NCBI RefSeq assembly: GCF_003846185.1
Contig: NZ_ML123034.1
Span: forward strand, 1,554,470-1,618,469
Direction of reading: 5' to 3'
Length of the DNA stretch: 64,000 bases
Source: Streptomyces sp. ADI96-02
GTDB lineage: Bacteria > Actinomycetota > Actinomycetes > Streptomycetales > Streptomycetaceae
Shown here one piece after another: positions 26,734-35,563 of this stretch. A program made the translations under genes and the position numbers. Each line of letters starts with the position of its first letter. The stretch's first letter is position 1. A model generated the notes under the pieces. The model was given only the letters and a program-made list of their open reading frames with translations, did not search any database and had not been told where the DNA came from.

Positions 26734-28143
26734 ATGTTCCAGAACGCCGACGAAGTGCAGAAGTACATCGCGGACAACGACGTCAAGTTCATCGATGTCC
26801 GGTTCTGCGACCTGCCCGGGGTGATGCAGCACTTCACGATCCCGGCAGCGACCTTCGACCCGGCCGAGGAACTGGCCTTCGACGGTTCGTCGATCCGTGG
26901 CTTCCAGGCCATCCACGAGTCCGACATGGCGCTGCGCGCGGACCTGTCGACGGCTCGGGTGGACCCGTTCCGCCGGGACAAGACCGTCAACATCAACTTC
27001 TTCATCCACGACCCGATCACGGGCGAGCAGTACAGCCGCGACCCGCGCAACATCGCCAAGAAGGCCGAGGCGTACCTGGCCTCGACCGGCATCGCGGACA
27101 CCGCGTACTTCGGCCCGGAGGCCGAGTTCTACGTCTTCGACAACGTCCGCTTCCAGACGTCGGCGAACGAGAGCTTCTACCACATCGACTCCGAGGCCGG
27201 CGCCTGGAACACCGGTGCGCTGGAGAACAACCGCGGCTACAAGGTCCGCTACAAGGGCGGCTACTTCCCGGCCCCGCCGGTGGACCACTTCGCCGACCTG
27301 CGGGCCGAGATCTCCCTGGAGCTGGACAAGAACGGCCTCCAGGTCGAGCGCCAGCACCACGAGGTCGGCACCGCCGGCCAGGCCGAGATCAACTACAAGT
27401 TCAACACGCTGCTCGCCGCGGCCGACGACCTGATGCTCTTCAAGTACATCGTGAAGAACGTCGCCTGGCGCAACGGCAAGACCGCGACCTTCATGCCGAA
27501 GCCGATCTTCGGCGACAACGGCTCGGGCATGCACGTGCACCAGTCGCTGTGGCAGGGCGGCTCGCCGCTCTTCTACGACGAGCAGGGCTACGCCGGCCTG
27601 TCGGACATGGCGCGCTACTACATCGGCGGCATCCTCAAGCACGCCCCGTCGCTGCTGGCGTTCACCAACCCGACGGTGAACTCGTACCACCGCCTGGTCC
27701 CCGGCTTCGAGGCCCCGGTCAACATGGTGTACTCGCAGCGCAACCGCTCCGCCGCGATGCGCATCCCGATCACCGGCTCGAACCCGAAGGCCAAGCGCGT
27801 CGAGTTCCGCGCCCCGGACCCGTCGTCCAACCCGTACCTCGCGTTCTCCGCGCTGCTGATGGCGGGCCTGGACGGCGTCAAGAACAAGATCGAGCCGGCC
27901 GAGCCGATCGACAAGGACCTGTACGAGCTGGCTCCCGAGGAGCACGCCAACGTCCAGCAGGTCCCGACGTCCCTCCCGGCCGTGCTCGACGCCCTGGAGG
28001 CGGACAACGAGTACCTCCAGGCGGGCGGCGTCTTCACGTCCGACCTGATCGAGACGTGGATCGACTACAAGCGCACGAACGAGATCGCCCCGATCCAGCT
28101 GCGCCCGCACCCGCACGAGTTCGAGCTGTACTTCGACATCTAA
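26734..28143 (+). CDS. glnA: Type I glutamine synthetase
   Basis: GlnA makes glutamine from glutamate, ammonia and ATP as a dodecamer. The 469-aa protein has the GSI motifs [38 protein letters not shown] and [19 protein letters not shown]. The adenylylation site is LYELAPEE (Tyr397), so it is the beta-type enzyme controlled by GlnE. The ATG at 26734 follows TAGGAGGAG. It is a single gene ending at a hairpin about 150 nt downstream, after which the sequence character changes. Confidence 0.96.
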   Translation: MFQNADEVQKYIADNDVKFIDVRFCDLPGVMQHFTIPAATFDPAEELAFDGSSIRGFQAIHESDMALRADLSTARVDPFRRDKTVNINFFIHDPITGEQYSRDPRNIAKKAEAYLASTGIADTAYFGPEAEFYVFDNVRFQTSANESFYHIDSEAGAWNTGALENNRGYKVRYKGGYFPAPPVDHFADLRAEISLELDKNGLQVERQHHEVGTAGQAEINYKFNTLLAAADDLMLFKYIVKNVAWRNGKTATFMPKPIFGDNGSGMHVHQSLWQGGSPLFYDEQGYAGLSDMARYYIGGILKHAPSLLAFTNPTVNSYHRLVPGFEAPVNMVYSQRNRSAAMRIPITGSNPKAKRVEFRAPDPSSNPYLAFSALLMAGLDGVKNKIEPAEPIDKDLYELAPEEHANVQQVPTSLPAVLDALEADNEYLQAGGVFTSDLIETWIDYKRTNEIAPIQLRPHPHEFELYFDI

Positions 28144-28293
28144 GAGGCTGGGGTTGGCTTGCCTGAAGGCGCATCTCGAAAACCTGCTGTGACCTACGAA
28201 ATCAGCTCTTTTCGCTGCCAGTGCTTGTTTTTCGCCGCCTTGTGCCCACGTGTGCACCGGCCAGCCACCTCTTCGACGTGATGTCAGGTGCCA

Positions 28294-28328
28294 CGAGGGC
28301 TGCCACCCATTCAGAGTGGCAGCCCTCG
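28294..28328 (+). terminator. Terminator downstream of glnA
   Basis: A perfect 13-bp stem (cgagggctgccac / gtggcagccctcg) with a 9-nt loop. The 28,144-28,646 stretch otherwise holds no convincing gene; its base composition is less G+C-biased than the surrounding genes. Confidence 0.8.
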
Positions 28329-28567
28329 CTGACTCTTCCAGGCTACTTGACGCGTACACGCCATTACCTGGCAGTGGTTGCCGCCGAAGTTTGGGCTTCG
28401 GATCCGGACTGGCAAAGGCTTCACTGCAAGCAGGAGACTGGGGGGCGAGGCCCGCACCGCATACTCCCGGACGCCTGATCACTACGCGGCCAACGTCTAC
28501 GCAGACCGTCATCACGGTCGGCAGCGTTCCTTCCTCCAGGTCGCCGACCGGGCCGGGCAGCCCCACA

Positions 28568-28646
28568 CGCGCCGTTTTACTGGGCGACAAACACTACGAC
28601 AGCAACATCGCGGCTACGTAGGTAGCTGCACAAGGCCGCATCGTGC
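28568..28646 (+). pseudogene. Possible transposase scrap cut by the IS630 element
   Basis: One frame reads LLGDKHYDSNIAAT, a stop, then VAAQGRIVL, and ends exactly where the IS630 begins. This resembles the DKgYDS block of IS5-type DDE transposases, with an internal stop. The continuation beyond the right end of the IS is not recognisable. The match is short and the call is weak. Confidence 0.3.
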
Positions 28647-28648
28647 TA

Positions 28649-29749
28649 TTGATCAGAAACTCATGGGGTTCTCGTCCAGGACGTAGCGGACGTGCGGGCC
28701 GCCGAAGTAGCCGCGGACGATGTGCGGCTGACGCTGGCGTCTGCGGAAGAAGCGGCGGGTCTCGGCGGCGAGTTCGGCCTGATCGCGAGCCCGGTGCTGC
28801 TTGGGCAGGCTGTGCTCGAGGTCCGCGTTGACCAACTCGTCGGGGTTCAGCTCGGGCGAGTACGGGGGCAGGAAGTGCAGTTCGAAGTCGTCGGAGTGGG
28901 CGGCGAGCCAGTCGCGGACCCTCTTGGAGCGGTGGGCGGAGTGCCCGTCGACCACGAGGTGGACCTTGTGGTCGAAGTGGCCGGCGAGCCGGTCCAGGAA
29001 GCGGCACATCACCTCGGCGGTGAAGCTCTCGGCGAAGACCATGAAGTGCATCCGGCCCTTGGTGCTGATCGCCGAAATCGCGTTCACCGAGAACCGGTTC
29101 CCGCTCCGCCGCACCACAGGTGTCCTACCCCTCTCACCCCAGGTACGGCCGGTGACCTGGTCCGAGCGGATGCCGACCTGATCGGCGAAGAGGATCCCCC
29201 CGTCGGCCCTCGCCTTCGCGCGGATCCCCGGCCAGGTCTCCTGATGCCGGCGCCGGACAGCATCCGGGCCCTGCTCGACGGCCCGCTTGTCCGGACGCTG
29301 GAAGGACAGCCCCCAACGCTTCAGGTACTCGCCCACCCCCACCTCGGTCAGCCGCACCCGGTACAGCTCCGCGATCAGCTCCCCCACCCACCGCCGCGTC
29401 CACAGCTGACCGCAAAGCCCCACCTCACAGGGCCGGTGATCGAGTACCGCCTGCCGCACCACGGCCTGCTCGGCCTCCCCGAGCACCTGGCGCACCCGAC
29501 CGGCTTGCCACGCGGACGCATGACCAGCGCCTCCGCCCGCCGGCCTGCCACTTCGCCCACCACGTGCCGACCGCCTTCAACGACACCCCGAACACCGCCG
29601 CCACGTCCTCGCGGTCCCGTCCCGCTACCAGCGCGGCCACCGCCCGCAGCCGCAGGGCCTCCTGCGCCGACGGCGACAGATGCCGCGCGTCCCCCACCAG
29701 ATCACTCACACCCGCCCAACGACCCAGAAACCAAACCGTTTCTGATCAA
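28649..29749 (-). mobile_element. IS630-family insertion sequence, inactive
   Basis: The ends are 12-bp perfect inverted repeats (TTGATCAGAAAC at 28649-28660 and its complement at 29738-29749). They are flanked on both sides by TA (28647-28648 and 29750-29751), the target duplication of the IS630/Tc1 group. The element is 1,101 bp. Its single transposase gene, on the minus strand, is broken by two frameshifts, so it should not move by itself. Confidence 0.88.
28653..29709 (-). pseudogene. IS630 transposase, frameshifted twice
   Basis: The N-terminal piece (from 29709) has the helix-turn-helix RDREDVAAVFGVSLKAVGTWW and runs to WQAGG. The short middle piece EALVMRPRGKPVG is in a second frame. 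The remainder, RQVLGEAEQAVVRQAVLD onwards, is in a third. Both breaks fall in G-runs (near 29538-29546 and 29500-29504), each fitting loss of one base. The catalytic domain is otherwise intact: FADQVGIRSD, LVVDGHSAHRS and LPPYSPELNPDE supply the DDE residues, and it ends in DENPMSF. Programmed frameshifting is conceivable, but two shifts make decay more likely. Confidence 0.85.
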
Positions 29750-29858
29750 TATCACTGTGATGCTCTTCTTGGGGCGCCACCAGCAGAGGAGTGTGTAGCC
29801 GGTGAAGTGCGAGCGCCGCGGATGTCAAGGCGTCTTCTTGAAGAACGAAGAACTGCCA

Positions 29859-30443
29859 TCACGCTTCCGGCCGGGCATTGCCGGCATAAACCCAGGCCCG
29901 GCCGGTCTGGCGGTATTCCTCCACCGGGATCGGTTCGACGCCAGTTCGCATGCGGGCGGCGTAGAGAAGGCCATCGAGGTGATCGACCTCATGGTGGATG
30001 AGGCGGGCGAGGCCGTGTTCGTACACGGTGGTTAGGGGCTCGCCGGTCAGGGCCGCGGTCTCCACCGTGACCTTCAGAGCGCGGGGCACGAGGCCGCGCA
30101 CGTCGAAGAAACTCAGGCAGCCCTCGTACTGCTCGTCCGTCTCGCCTGAGCGGGCAGTGACCATTGGGTTGAGCAGGACGATCGCGGGTGCGTCGCCGGG
30201 CGGCTGGACGACGGCGGCGGCGCGGCTGATGCCGATCTGTGGGGCAGCGAGGCCCACGCCTTTGGCGAAGGGATGGACCTGGCTGATGCGGTCGATGGCG
30301 GCGAACAGCTCGTCCACGACACGCTCTGCTTCATCCTTCTCAGCAGGCAGGTCGAAGGCGCGGGCCGGTTCGGTGAGGATGGCGGCACCCTGCTGAACGA
30401 CTCCTAGGTCTCGCATCCGCTGGCTGGGCCGCATGTCCGTCAC
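29859..30443 (-). CDS. def: Peptide deformylase-like protein coupled to an XRE regulator
   Basis: Peptide deformylase removes the formyl group from new N-termini with a bound metal. All three family motifs are present: GVGLAAPQIG, EGCLSF (metal Cys) and HHEVDHLDG (HExxH). Length is 194 aa. It starts at GTG 30443, whose TGA-overlapping GTGA shares bases with the stop of the XRE gene upstream, and AAGGAG precedes it. It is not in the usual def-fmt context. It sits in accessory DNA and may be a second copy used for a resistant proteome, for a special peptide, or with the regulator as a functional pair. Those roles are guesses. Confidence 0.85.
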   Translation of the reverse strand: MTDMRPSQRMRDLGVVQQGAAILTEPARAFDLPAEKDEAERVVDELFAAIDRISQVHPFAKGVGLAAPQIGISRAAAVVQPPGDAPAIVLLNPMVTARSGETDEQYEGCLSFFDVRGLVPRALKVTVETAALTGEPLTTVYEHGLARLIHHEVDHLDGLLYAARMRTGVEPIPVEEYRQTGRAWVYAGNARPEA

Positions 30444-31450
30444 CTGAACTCTCCTTGTTCCGTCTCGGGTTCGGGCTGTAACCGGAACCGCCATTCCAGA
30501 CGGTACCGAGCGTGCAGTGCGGGCGTGGTCGTGATCCACGTGAAAGTCCGCTGGTCACCGTCGTCCCTGCGAATGGGTGGGGTGCGCAGCGGCGAGGCCT
30601 CGGCGGTCATGGATGTCTCGGTGCCCCAGACGACGGGGTCGAGAGCAGCCGGGAAGACCAGTTGGACTTCGAGTTGCTCGGTGGGCAGACGTACGGCTCG
30701 CTGGAACCAGTTGCCCCACTTCTCATGGCCCACGGTGTACGCGTATTCGATCCAGACGGACTCGCCCGGGTAGAGGGGGAAGCGGCCGTGCTCGTTGTCG
30801 AAGAGCAGCCAGACTTCTTTGAAGGCGTCACGGTCGTGCTTCGCCTGCCATCGCATCGACTCCCCTCGGCAGATGGCTGTGAGGTCGAGTTCGTCCCAGG
30901 TCAGGGGGTGTGCTCGGTAGTGGGCGTTGGATTGCTCGGGGTTGCCGGGGTAACGATCGACTGAGATACGGATCAGGTAGCGGGTCACCGGCTCAGTGCC
31001 GGTGTTGCGCAGTAGTCGGCGCATGGTGAGCCGGTAGGAGCGGCCGTCGTAGTGGAGAAGGGCCGCGTCGTGTTCGACCACGAGAGCCGAATCGGTGGCG
31101 TACGGCTGCTCGGAGCGGCGGAAAGCCAGCGGAGCTGGAGACGGGACGCCGCTGCGCGCCCGTGCCTTCTCGTACTCGCGCCATCGTCGCCAGATGGCCT
31201 TCCCTGCCCTCAAAGCCTCGTCGGCGAGCCGGGCGAAGTCTTCGCTGGGTTTGTGCCGGCCCGACTCCACATGGCTGACGTAGGACGGGTCGAACCCCAT
31301 CGCCCTGGCCAGCGCCCGTTTGGACATGCCGCGCACCTCGCGCCAGCGCGCCACTTCCGCCGCGAAGTCCTCGGCCGTCTGGTCGCCGGTGATCTCTTCG
31401 CCCTGCGCGTCCATCGGAAGACCCGCCCCCGCGTGATGGTCAGTGAGCAT
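30440..31450 (-). CDS. XRE family helix-turn-helix regulator with C-terminal effector-like domain
   Basis: Residues about 28-85 form a Cro/C1-type HTH (VARWREVRGMSKRALARAMGFDPSYVSHVESGRHKPS). A basic linker follows, then a ~210-residue all-beta-looking C-terminal domain rich in Trp and Tyr (EVWLLFDNEHGRFPLYPGESVWIEYAYT) that I do not recognise. It has 336 aa. The ATG at 31450 is divergent from the glycosyltransferase operon, with 113 bp between them. It overlaps the deformylase gene by 4 bp, so the two are translationally coupled. It is the most likely regulator of the adjacent operon. Confidence 0.78.
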   Translation of the reverse strand: MLTDHHAGAGLPMDAQGEEITGDQTAEDFAAEVARWREVRGMSKRALARAMGFDPSYVSHVESGRHKPSEDFARLADEALRAGKAIWRRWREYEKARARSGVPSPAPLAFRRSEQPYATDSALVVEHDAALLHYDGRSYRLTMRRLLRNTGTEPVTRYLIRISVDRYPGNPEQSNAHYRAHPLTWDELDLTAICRGESMRWQAKHDRDAFKEVWLLFDNEHGRFPLYPGESVWIEYAYTVGHEKWGNWFQRAVRLPTEQLEVQLVFPAALDPVVWGTETSMTAEASPLRTPPIRRDDGDQRTFTWITTTPALHARYRLEWRFRLQPEPETEQGEFR

Positions 31451-31563
31451 GAATGAACCGTGAGTGATCCCAGTTCATCATCCCGTCACGGCTTGCGCCA
31501 CGGGTTTCCTTCCCTCATCACCCCGGATCGACCTGTCCGGGCAACTGAGAAAGGCGAAACTCG

Positions 31564-32721
31564 ATGCACATCTTGTATCTGCTCAATATCTCCAACCCTG
31601 ACCGCCTGTCGGCTGATTCGGGATGGATCTTCGCGGACCTGCTCGCTCCGGCCCTGGTGGACGCCGGAGCCAGCGTGACCGTAGCCGCACCGGCAGCGGT
31701 CGGAGACGAACGTTGCGGCTTCTACCTGACCGGGGTGCCGGAAACGAAGTATCGGGCACGGTTCTCCTCCGACCTCGACGAGTTGGTGGAAATGATCCGG
31801 GACGAGCGGCCGGATGTGGTGGTGGCCAACCAGATCGAGGAAGCTTCCGCGCTACGTATCGCCTTGTTGGAGGCCGGATCGAGCGCGCTGCTGGTCGGCT
31901 ATTGCCACTACCTTCCGTTCTCGTTCACAGCCGAGGGGCAGCTCCTGCTCGACCCCTCCATGAACGACGCCGGACTGGGCAAGCCGGTGCTTCTGGCCTT
32001 CGCCGCCGGGTTGGCCGCTTGCGACCGGGTGATGGTCCACTCCGGCCTGGCAGCGTGCTGGGTGTCTGCCGCCGCCGCTCGGATGACGGTGGATCTCGAC
32101 GACAAGGTACGGGTCGTACCGGCTCCCCGTGACGAACGCCTCGTTCGGGACCCCGACCATGCCAAGCCCAAGGACAGGGCTGGTTCGATCGGCGTCTACA
32201 ACCACCGGCTGTACGCGCACTACGGCACGGAGCAGTTCGTGGATCTCGCACGGCACCTCGCCGCTTCCGGGACGGTCCGGCTGCGGGTCATGGATCTCTT
32301 CGGTCCACGCCGCGCGGAACGGAAGATCCTGGACGACAGCCCTGAACGGATGCGCGACCAGCTCGCGGCCCTGCCGCGCGTGCAGCTCGTGTCCGACCGA
32401 GGTGACCGTCTCCGCTACAGGAACCTCCTGGCCGGCGCGCGCTTCGGCATCGCCCCCTTCCGCCCCGGCTGCCCTTGGTCGATGAGCGTGATCGACTGCC
32501 AGGGCATGGGTTTGCCGGTCATCGCGCCCCGGCTGGGCTGGCTCGCCGAGCACATCGATCCCGAGCTGTGCTTCACCACCACGACTGAAGCCGTCGGACT
32601 CGCCGAACGCCTCGCCACTGACGACGGGTTCCACGCGGCACACGCCAAGCGTGCGTATGCCTCCACCGTCGACTTCACGCCTGTACGGGTCGCCGCACGC
32701 TACTTGGAGGCCCTGTCGTGA
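31564..32721 (+). CDS. Glycosyltransferase-like protein, GT-B type
   Basis: The N-terminal half, MHILYLLNISNPDRLSADSGW, opens a Rossmann-like fold. The C-terminal half, SIGVYNHRLYAHYGTEQFVDLARHL, reads like the donor half of GT4-type enzymes, followed by RMRDQLAALPRVQLV, YRNLLAGARFGIAPFRPGCPW and CQGMGLPVIAP. The NHRxYxxYGTE block is distinctive. Length is 385 aa. The sugar and acceptor are unknown. It is the first gene of a five-gene operon and overlaps the next by 4 bp (GTGA). The ATG at 31564 follows GAGAAAGG. Confidence 0.7.
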   Translation: MHILYLLNISNPDRLSADSGWIFADLLAPALVDAGASVTVAAPAAVGDERCGFYLTGVPETKYRARFSSDLDELVEMIRDERPDVVVANQIEEASALRIALLEAGSSALLVGYCHYLPFSFTAEGQLLLDPSMNDAGLGKPVLLAFAAGLAACDRVMVHSGLAACWVSAAAARMTVDLDDKVRVVPAPRDERLVRDPDHAKPKDRAGSIGVYNHRLYAHYGTEQFVDLARHLAASGTVRLRVMDLFGPRRAERKILDDSPERMRDQLAALPRVQLVSDRGDRLRYRNLLAGARFGIAPFRPGCPWSMSVIDCQGMGLPVIAPRLGWLAEHIDPELCFTTTTEAVGLAERLATDDGFHAAHAKRAYASTVDFTPVRVAARYLEALS

Positions 32722-33422
32722 CGAACTTCGACGCCGTTCTCCTGTCGTACGACGAGCCGATGGCCGACGCTCTGCACTCGCGGCTGCAACGGACCCTCGG
32801 GAGTTCGGTCAAGCGCCTGCACGGAGTGCAGGGGATGCGCAGGGCCTACCGGCTGTCTGCCGAGGTCGTGGACCGCGAGCAGTTCCTCCTCGCCGACGGG
32901 GATTTTTCCATTGCTGCCGACTTCGATGTGGCTGCGATCGAACCATTGGACGAGGCGGTCTCCATGCGGGTGTGGCGGGCGATCAACCCGGTCAACGGCC
33001 TGGCTTACGGATACGGCGGGCTCAAGCTCATTCGCCGCAGTGCTCTGCGTGAGATGGGCAACGCCGTAGACGTGCTCGCTGCCCTGCCTGGACGGATCGA
33101 ATTCGCCCAGCAGACCGCCGGGATCACGAGGTTCAACCAAAGCCCCTTCCACGCGTGGAAGGCCGGTTTCCGCGAGTGCGCGATGCTCGCCCGCGGCAGC
33201 GAGTACGGCATGGCCGACGACGATTCCCGCCAGCGAGTGGAGGCATGGACCATGAGCCGCAACGCCGAGTTCGCCCCGTACGCCGCCGCGGGGGCCCGCG
33301 AAGGGGTCGCCTTCGCCAAAGAGTTCCCTCGCGCCTCCGGACAGTTCGACCACCTCAACGACCCCACGTGGCTGCGGGAGAGGTTCACTGCCGCCCACGG
33401 GGACCCGGCGGTGGCCGGGTGA
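32718..33422 (+). CDS. Glycosyltransferase-like protein of a phage-type family
   Basis: The 234-aa protein opens FDAVLLSYDEPMADALHSRLQ and then shows RLHGVQGMRRAYRLSAE and FLLADGDFSI, with a DGD acidic motif expected to bind a metal-nucleotide sugar. Further on are VWRAINPVNGLAYGYGGLKLI and FHAWKAGFRECAMLA. I associate this set of motifs with glycosyltransferase-like proteins in phages and large viruses, which is from memory and not checked. It lacks any membrane span. Start is GTG 32718 in a GTGA overlap; its own stop overlaps the next start the same way. Confidence 0.65.
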   Translation: MTNFDAVLLSYDEPMADALHSRLQRTLGSSVKRLHGVQGMRRAYRLSAEVVDREQFLLADGDFSIAADFDVAAIEPLDEAVSMRVWRAINPVNGLAYGYGGLKLIRRSALREMGNAVDVLAALPGRIEFAQQTAGITRFNQSPFHAWKAGFRECAMLARGSEYGMADDDSRQRVEAWTMSRNAEFAPYAAAGAREGVAFAKEFPRASGQFDHLNDPTWLRERFTAAHGDPAVAG

Positions 33423-34654
33423 CCGCCCCCCTGGTGCTGATCGAGCCGTACGCCGGCCGTCGGGGCGGGCACCACCAGCGCACGCTGGTGGCCCTCGCCC
33501 GGGCCCGGCCCGGCAGCCTCGTGATCGCCCCGCACGGGATCGCCCGCGAGGCGGTGGCGGCCCTGCGCGAGGCCAAGGCTCGCCGGATGACCGGACCGGC
33601 CGGGCACCCCGCGGCCGTGCTGCTGGCCGCCTCCCGCCTTGCGGCCGGGCTCTCCAAGGCTGGACTGCAGGTTTTCCGCTCGCGCCGCCGGCCGCGCTTC
33701 CTGCGGCGGCTTCCGCACCAGATCACCCTCATCGCCCGGTGCTTTGCGGAGGCATCGGCCCTGAGGACCGCCCGCCGACTGGAGCCCGGCGCTGAGGCGG
33801 TGGTGATCCTGAGCGCGAGCGAAGCCCTGCACGGGGCCGCTGCTCTCCTAGGCGGGCTGCCGCACCTGCGGTTCGTCCACGAACAAGTCACTGCCGAGGA
33901 CGCCGCTGTGCGGTTCCTCGGCCGGCTCGCCCGCCGGGGCGAAAGGCAGGTTCTGGCAGTGTGCCCGACCCTGGCTGTAGGCGATCAGCTCACGGCAGCC
34001 TTCCCGGACCTGCCCTCGGTGGTGCGGGCCTTCGCTGTCGATGATGGTCGCCGCCTCACCGACGCCGAACGCGACGGCGGCCGTACCGCCTTCGACATCC
34101 CCATCGGTGAAGCCGCGGTGTGCCTGGTCGGCGGCTGGTGGCCCTACAAGGACATCGGTGTCATTGACGCCGCTCTGCCCCTGCTGAAGGATCCGCTGCA
34201 CCTGGTGGTCACCGGCATACCTCTCGACGAAGCCGTGCTCGCCCGATGGCGTGACCTGCCGAACGTCCGCCTCCACACGGTGCCCGGACCAGTGAGCGAA
34301 TCGGTGCTGCGGCTGGTATACGCCGCCGCCGACGCTGCCCTGGTCACCCGCCGCCCCGGCGTCGGCAAGGAGTCCGGGCTCGTGATGGACGCCGCCCGCC
34401 TCGGCGTCCCCCTGGTCGTCTCCGACCACGACCCCGGTCTCACCGCCCGCCTGCGTGGACGGCCCTGGGTCCTGCCCTTCGCCGCCAGCGCGCCGGACGC
34501 CCTCGTCGAGGCCCTGCACAGCATCATCCGTCAGCCGCCTGAGCGGCCCGGCCCCGAGGCGCCCCAACTGTTGGGGATGTGGTCGGCGGCCGGGCAGGCC
34601 AACTTCCTCACCCGCGCCTTCGCCTCACTGTGTACGAAGGAGTCCCGATGCTGA
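33419..34654 (+). CDS. Glycosyltransferase, GT-B/GT4-like
   Basis: VTAPLVLIEPYAGRRGGHHQ begins the acceptor domain, with the glycine/histidine loop typical of GT-B enzymes. The donor half has CLVGGWWPYKDIGVIDAALPLL, HLVVTGIPLDEAV, RLHTVPGPVSESVLRLVYAAADAAL and ESGLVMDAARLGVPLVVSDHDPGL, matching the GT4 layout including the conserved E...E region. It has 411 aa. Start is GTG 33419, overlapping the previous stop by 4 bp. The next gene begins 7 bp before its end. Donor and acceptor are unknown. Confidence 0.75.
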   Translation: MTAPLVLIEPYAGRRGGHHQRTLVALARARPGSLVIAPHGIAREAVAALREAKARRMTGPAGHPAAVLLAASRLAAGLSKAGLQVFRSRRRPRFLRRLPHQITLIARCFAEASALRTARRLEPGAEAVVILSASEALHGAAALLGGLPHLRFVHEQVTAEDAAVRFLGRLARRGERQVLAVCPTLAVGDQLTAAFPDLPSVVRAFAVDDGRRLTDAERDGGRTAFDIPIGEAAVCLVGGWWPYKDIGVIDAALPLLKDPLHLVVTGIPLDEAVLARWRDLPNVRLHTVPGPVSESVLRLVYAAADAALVTRRPGVGKESGLVMDAARLGVPLVVSDHDPGLTARLRGRPWVLPFAASAPDALVEALHSIIRQPPERPGPEAPQLLGMWSAAGQANFLTRAFASLCTKESRC

Positions 34655-35559
34655 GCACCCCTCCCCCGCTGATCGCCGTCGTCGGCCCGGTCGAACCACC
34701 GCTGCTGGCCAGCTGGGTCCGCCACTACCGGTGGCTGGGCGTCGAGCGGTTCCTGATCGCCTTCCACTTCCCCGAGCACGTGCCCGACCAGCAGCGGCAC
34801 GAACTCCAGGCCGCCAGCCACGAACTGGGCATCATCCCCACCGGCATCAGCAACGGCCCGTGGCACGAGCACACCAACACCCAGCTCAGGGACGCCCTGC
34901 GGCACCGGGCCGGCCAGGGCTGGCATCTGCTCGCCGACGCCGACGAGTTCCAGCAGTACCCCGCCCCGCTGAGAGAGGTGATCGCCCAGGCAGAAGACTC
35001 GGGGCACCGCGTGGTGGGCGGCCTGATGCTCGACCGGATCGCCGCGAGCGGGCACCTGACCGGCTGGAGGCCCGGAGGCGGACTGGATCTCGCCTATCCC
35101 CTCGGCGGGCACCTCACCCACCGGCTCCTGCACGGGGACCCTAGGAAGATCGTTCTCGCCCGCCACGATGTCACCGTTTCGGGCGGTAACCACCGGGCCC
35201 CCGGACAGCATCCGGATGCCGACCGCATCTGCGCGGTTCACCACTTCAAGTGGCGTTCGGGCGTTCTCGACGACCTCCGCCGCCGGATCCAGCACTTCTC
35301 GACCGGCACATGGCAGGAACAGACCCCAGCCGTACGCGACGAGGCGAGCCGACTTCTGTCGCACGTCGACCAGCACGGGGCCAAGATCAACATCAGCGAC
35401 CCGCAGTTCGCCTTCCGCCGGGTGAGCCTGGACCGCATTCCGTTCACCTGGCCCAGCGAGGCCCGCCGCATCGTCACGACCTGGCAACCGCACACCGCGC
35501 GCCGACCAGGATGGGAGACAATGAAGGCGCCCAGGCACAGCTCCTCGCGGAAGGGATGA
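34648..35559 (+). CDS. Glycosyltransferase, GT2/GT92-like with DxDEF motif
   Basis: PLLASWVRHYRWLGVERFLI and then WHLLADADEFQQYP give the pattern of the Glyco_tranf_2_4 family (DxDEF motif binding the metal and nucleotide sugar). A later HHFKWRSGVLDDLRRR segment is also typical. Length is 303 aa. The ATG at 34648 follows GAAGGAG and is within the end of the previous gene, so translation is coupled. Specificity unknown. Confidence 0.75.
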   Translation: MLSTPPPLIAVVGPVEPPLLASWVRHYRWLGVERFLIAFHFPEHVPDQQRHELQAASHELGIIPTGISNGPWHEHTNTQLRDALRHRAGQGWHLLADADEFQQYPAPLREVIAQAEDSGHRVVGGLMLDRIAASGHLTGWRPGGGLDLAYPLGGHLTHRLLHGDPRKIVLARHDVTVSGGNHRAPGQHPDADRICAVHHFKWRSGVLDDLRRRIQHFSTGTWQEQTPAVRDEASRLLSHVDQHGAKINISDPQFAFRRVSLDRIPFTWPSEARRIVTTWQPHTARRPGWETMKAPRHSSSRKG

Positions 35560-35563
35560 CCGC

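Noticed and set aside
28221-28621. Small plus-strand open frames in the gap after glnA
   Set aside because: Poor codon bias, a terminator hairpin inside, and no family features apart from a short transposase-like tail.
29756-29858. Short plus-strand frame beginning MKCERRGCQG after the IS630
   Set aside because: It soon becomes antisense to the deformylase gene and has no homology I recognise.
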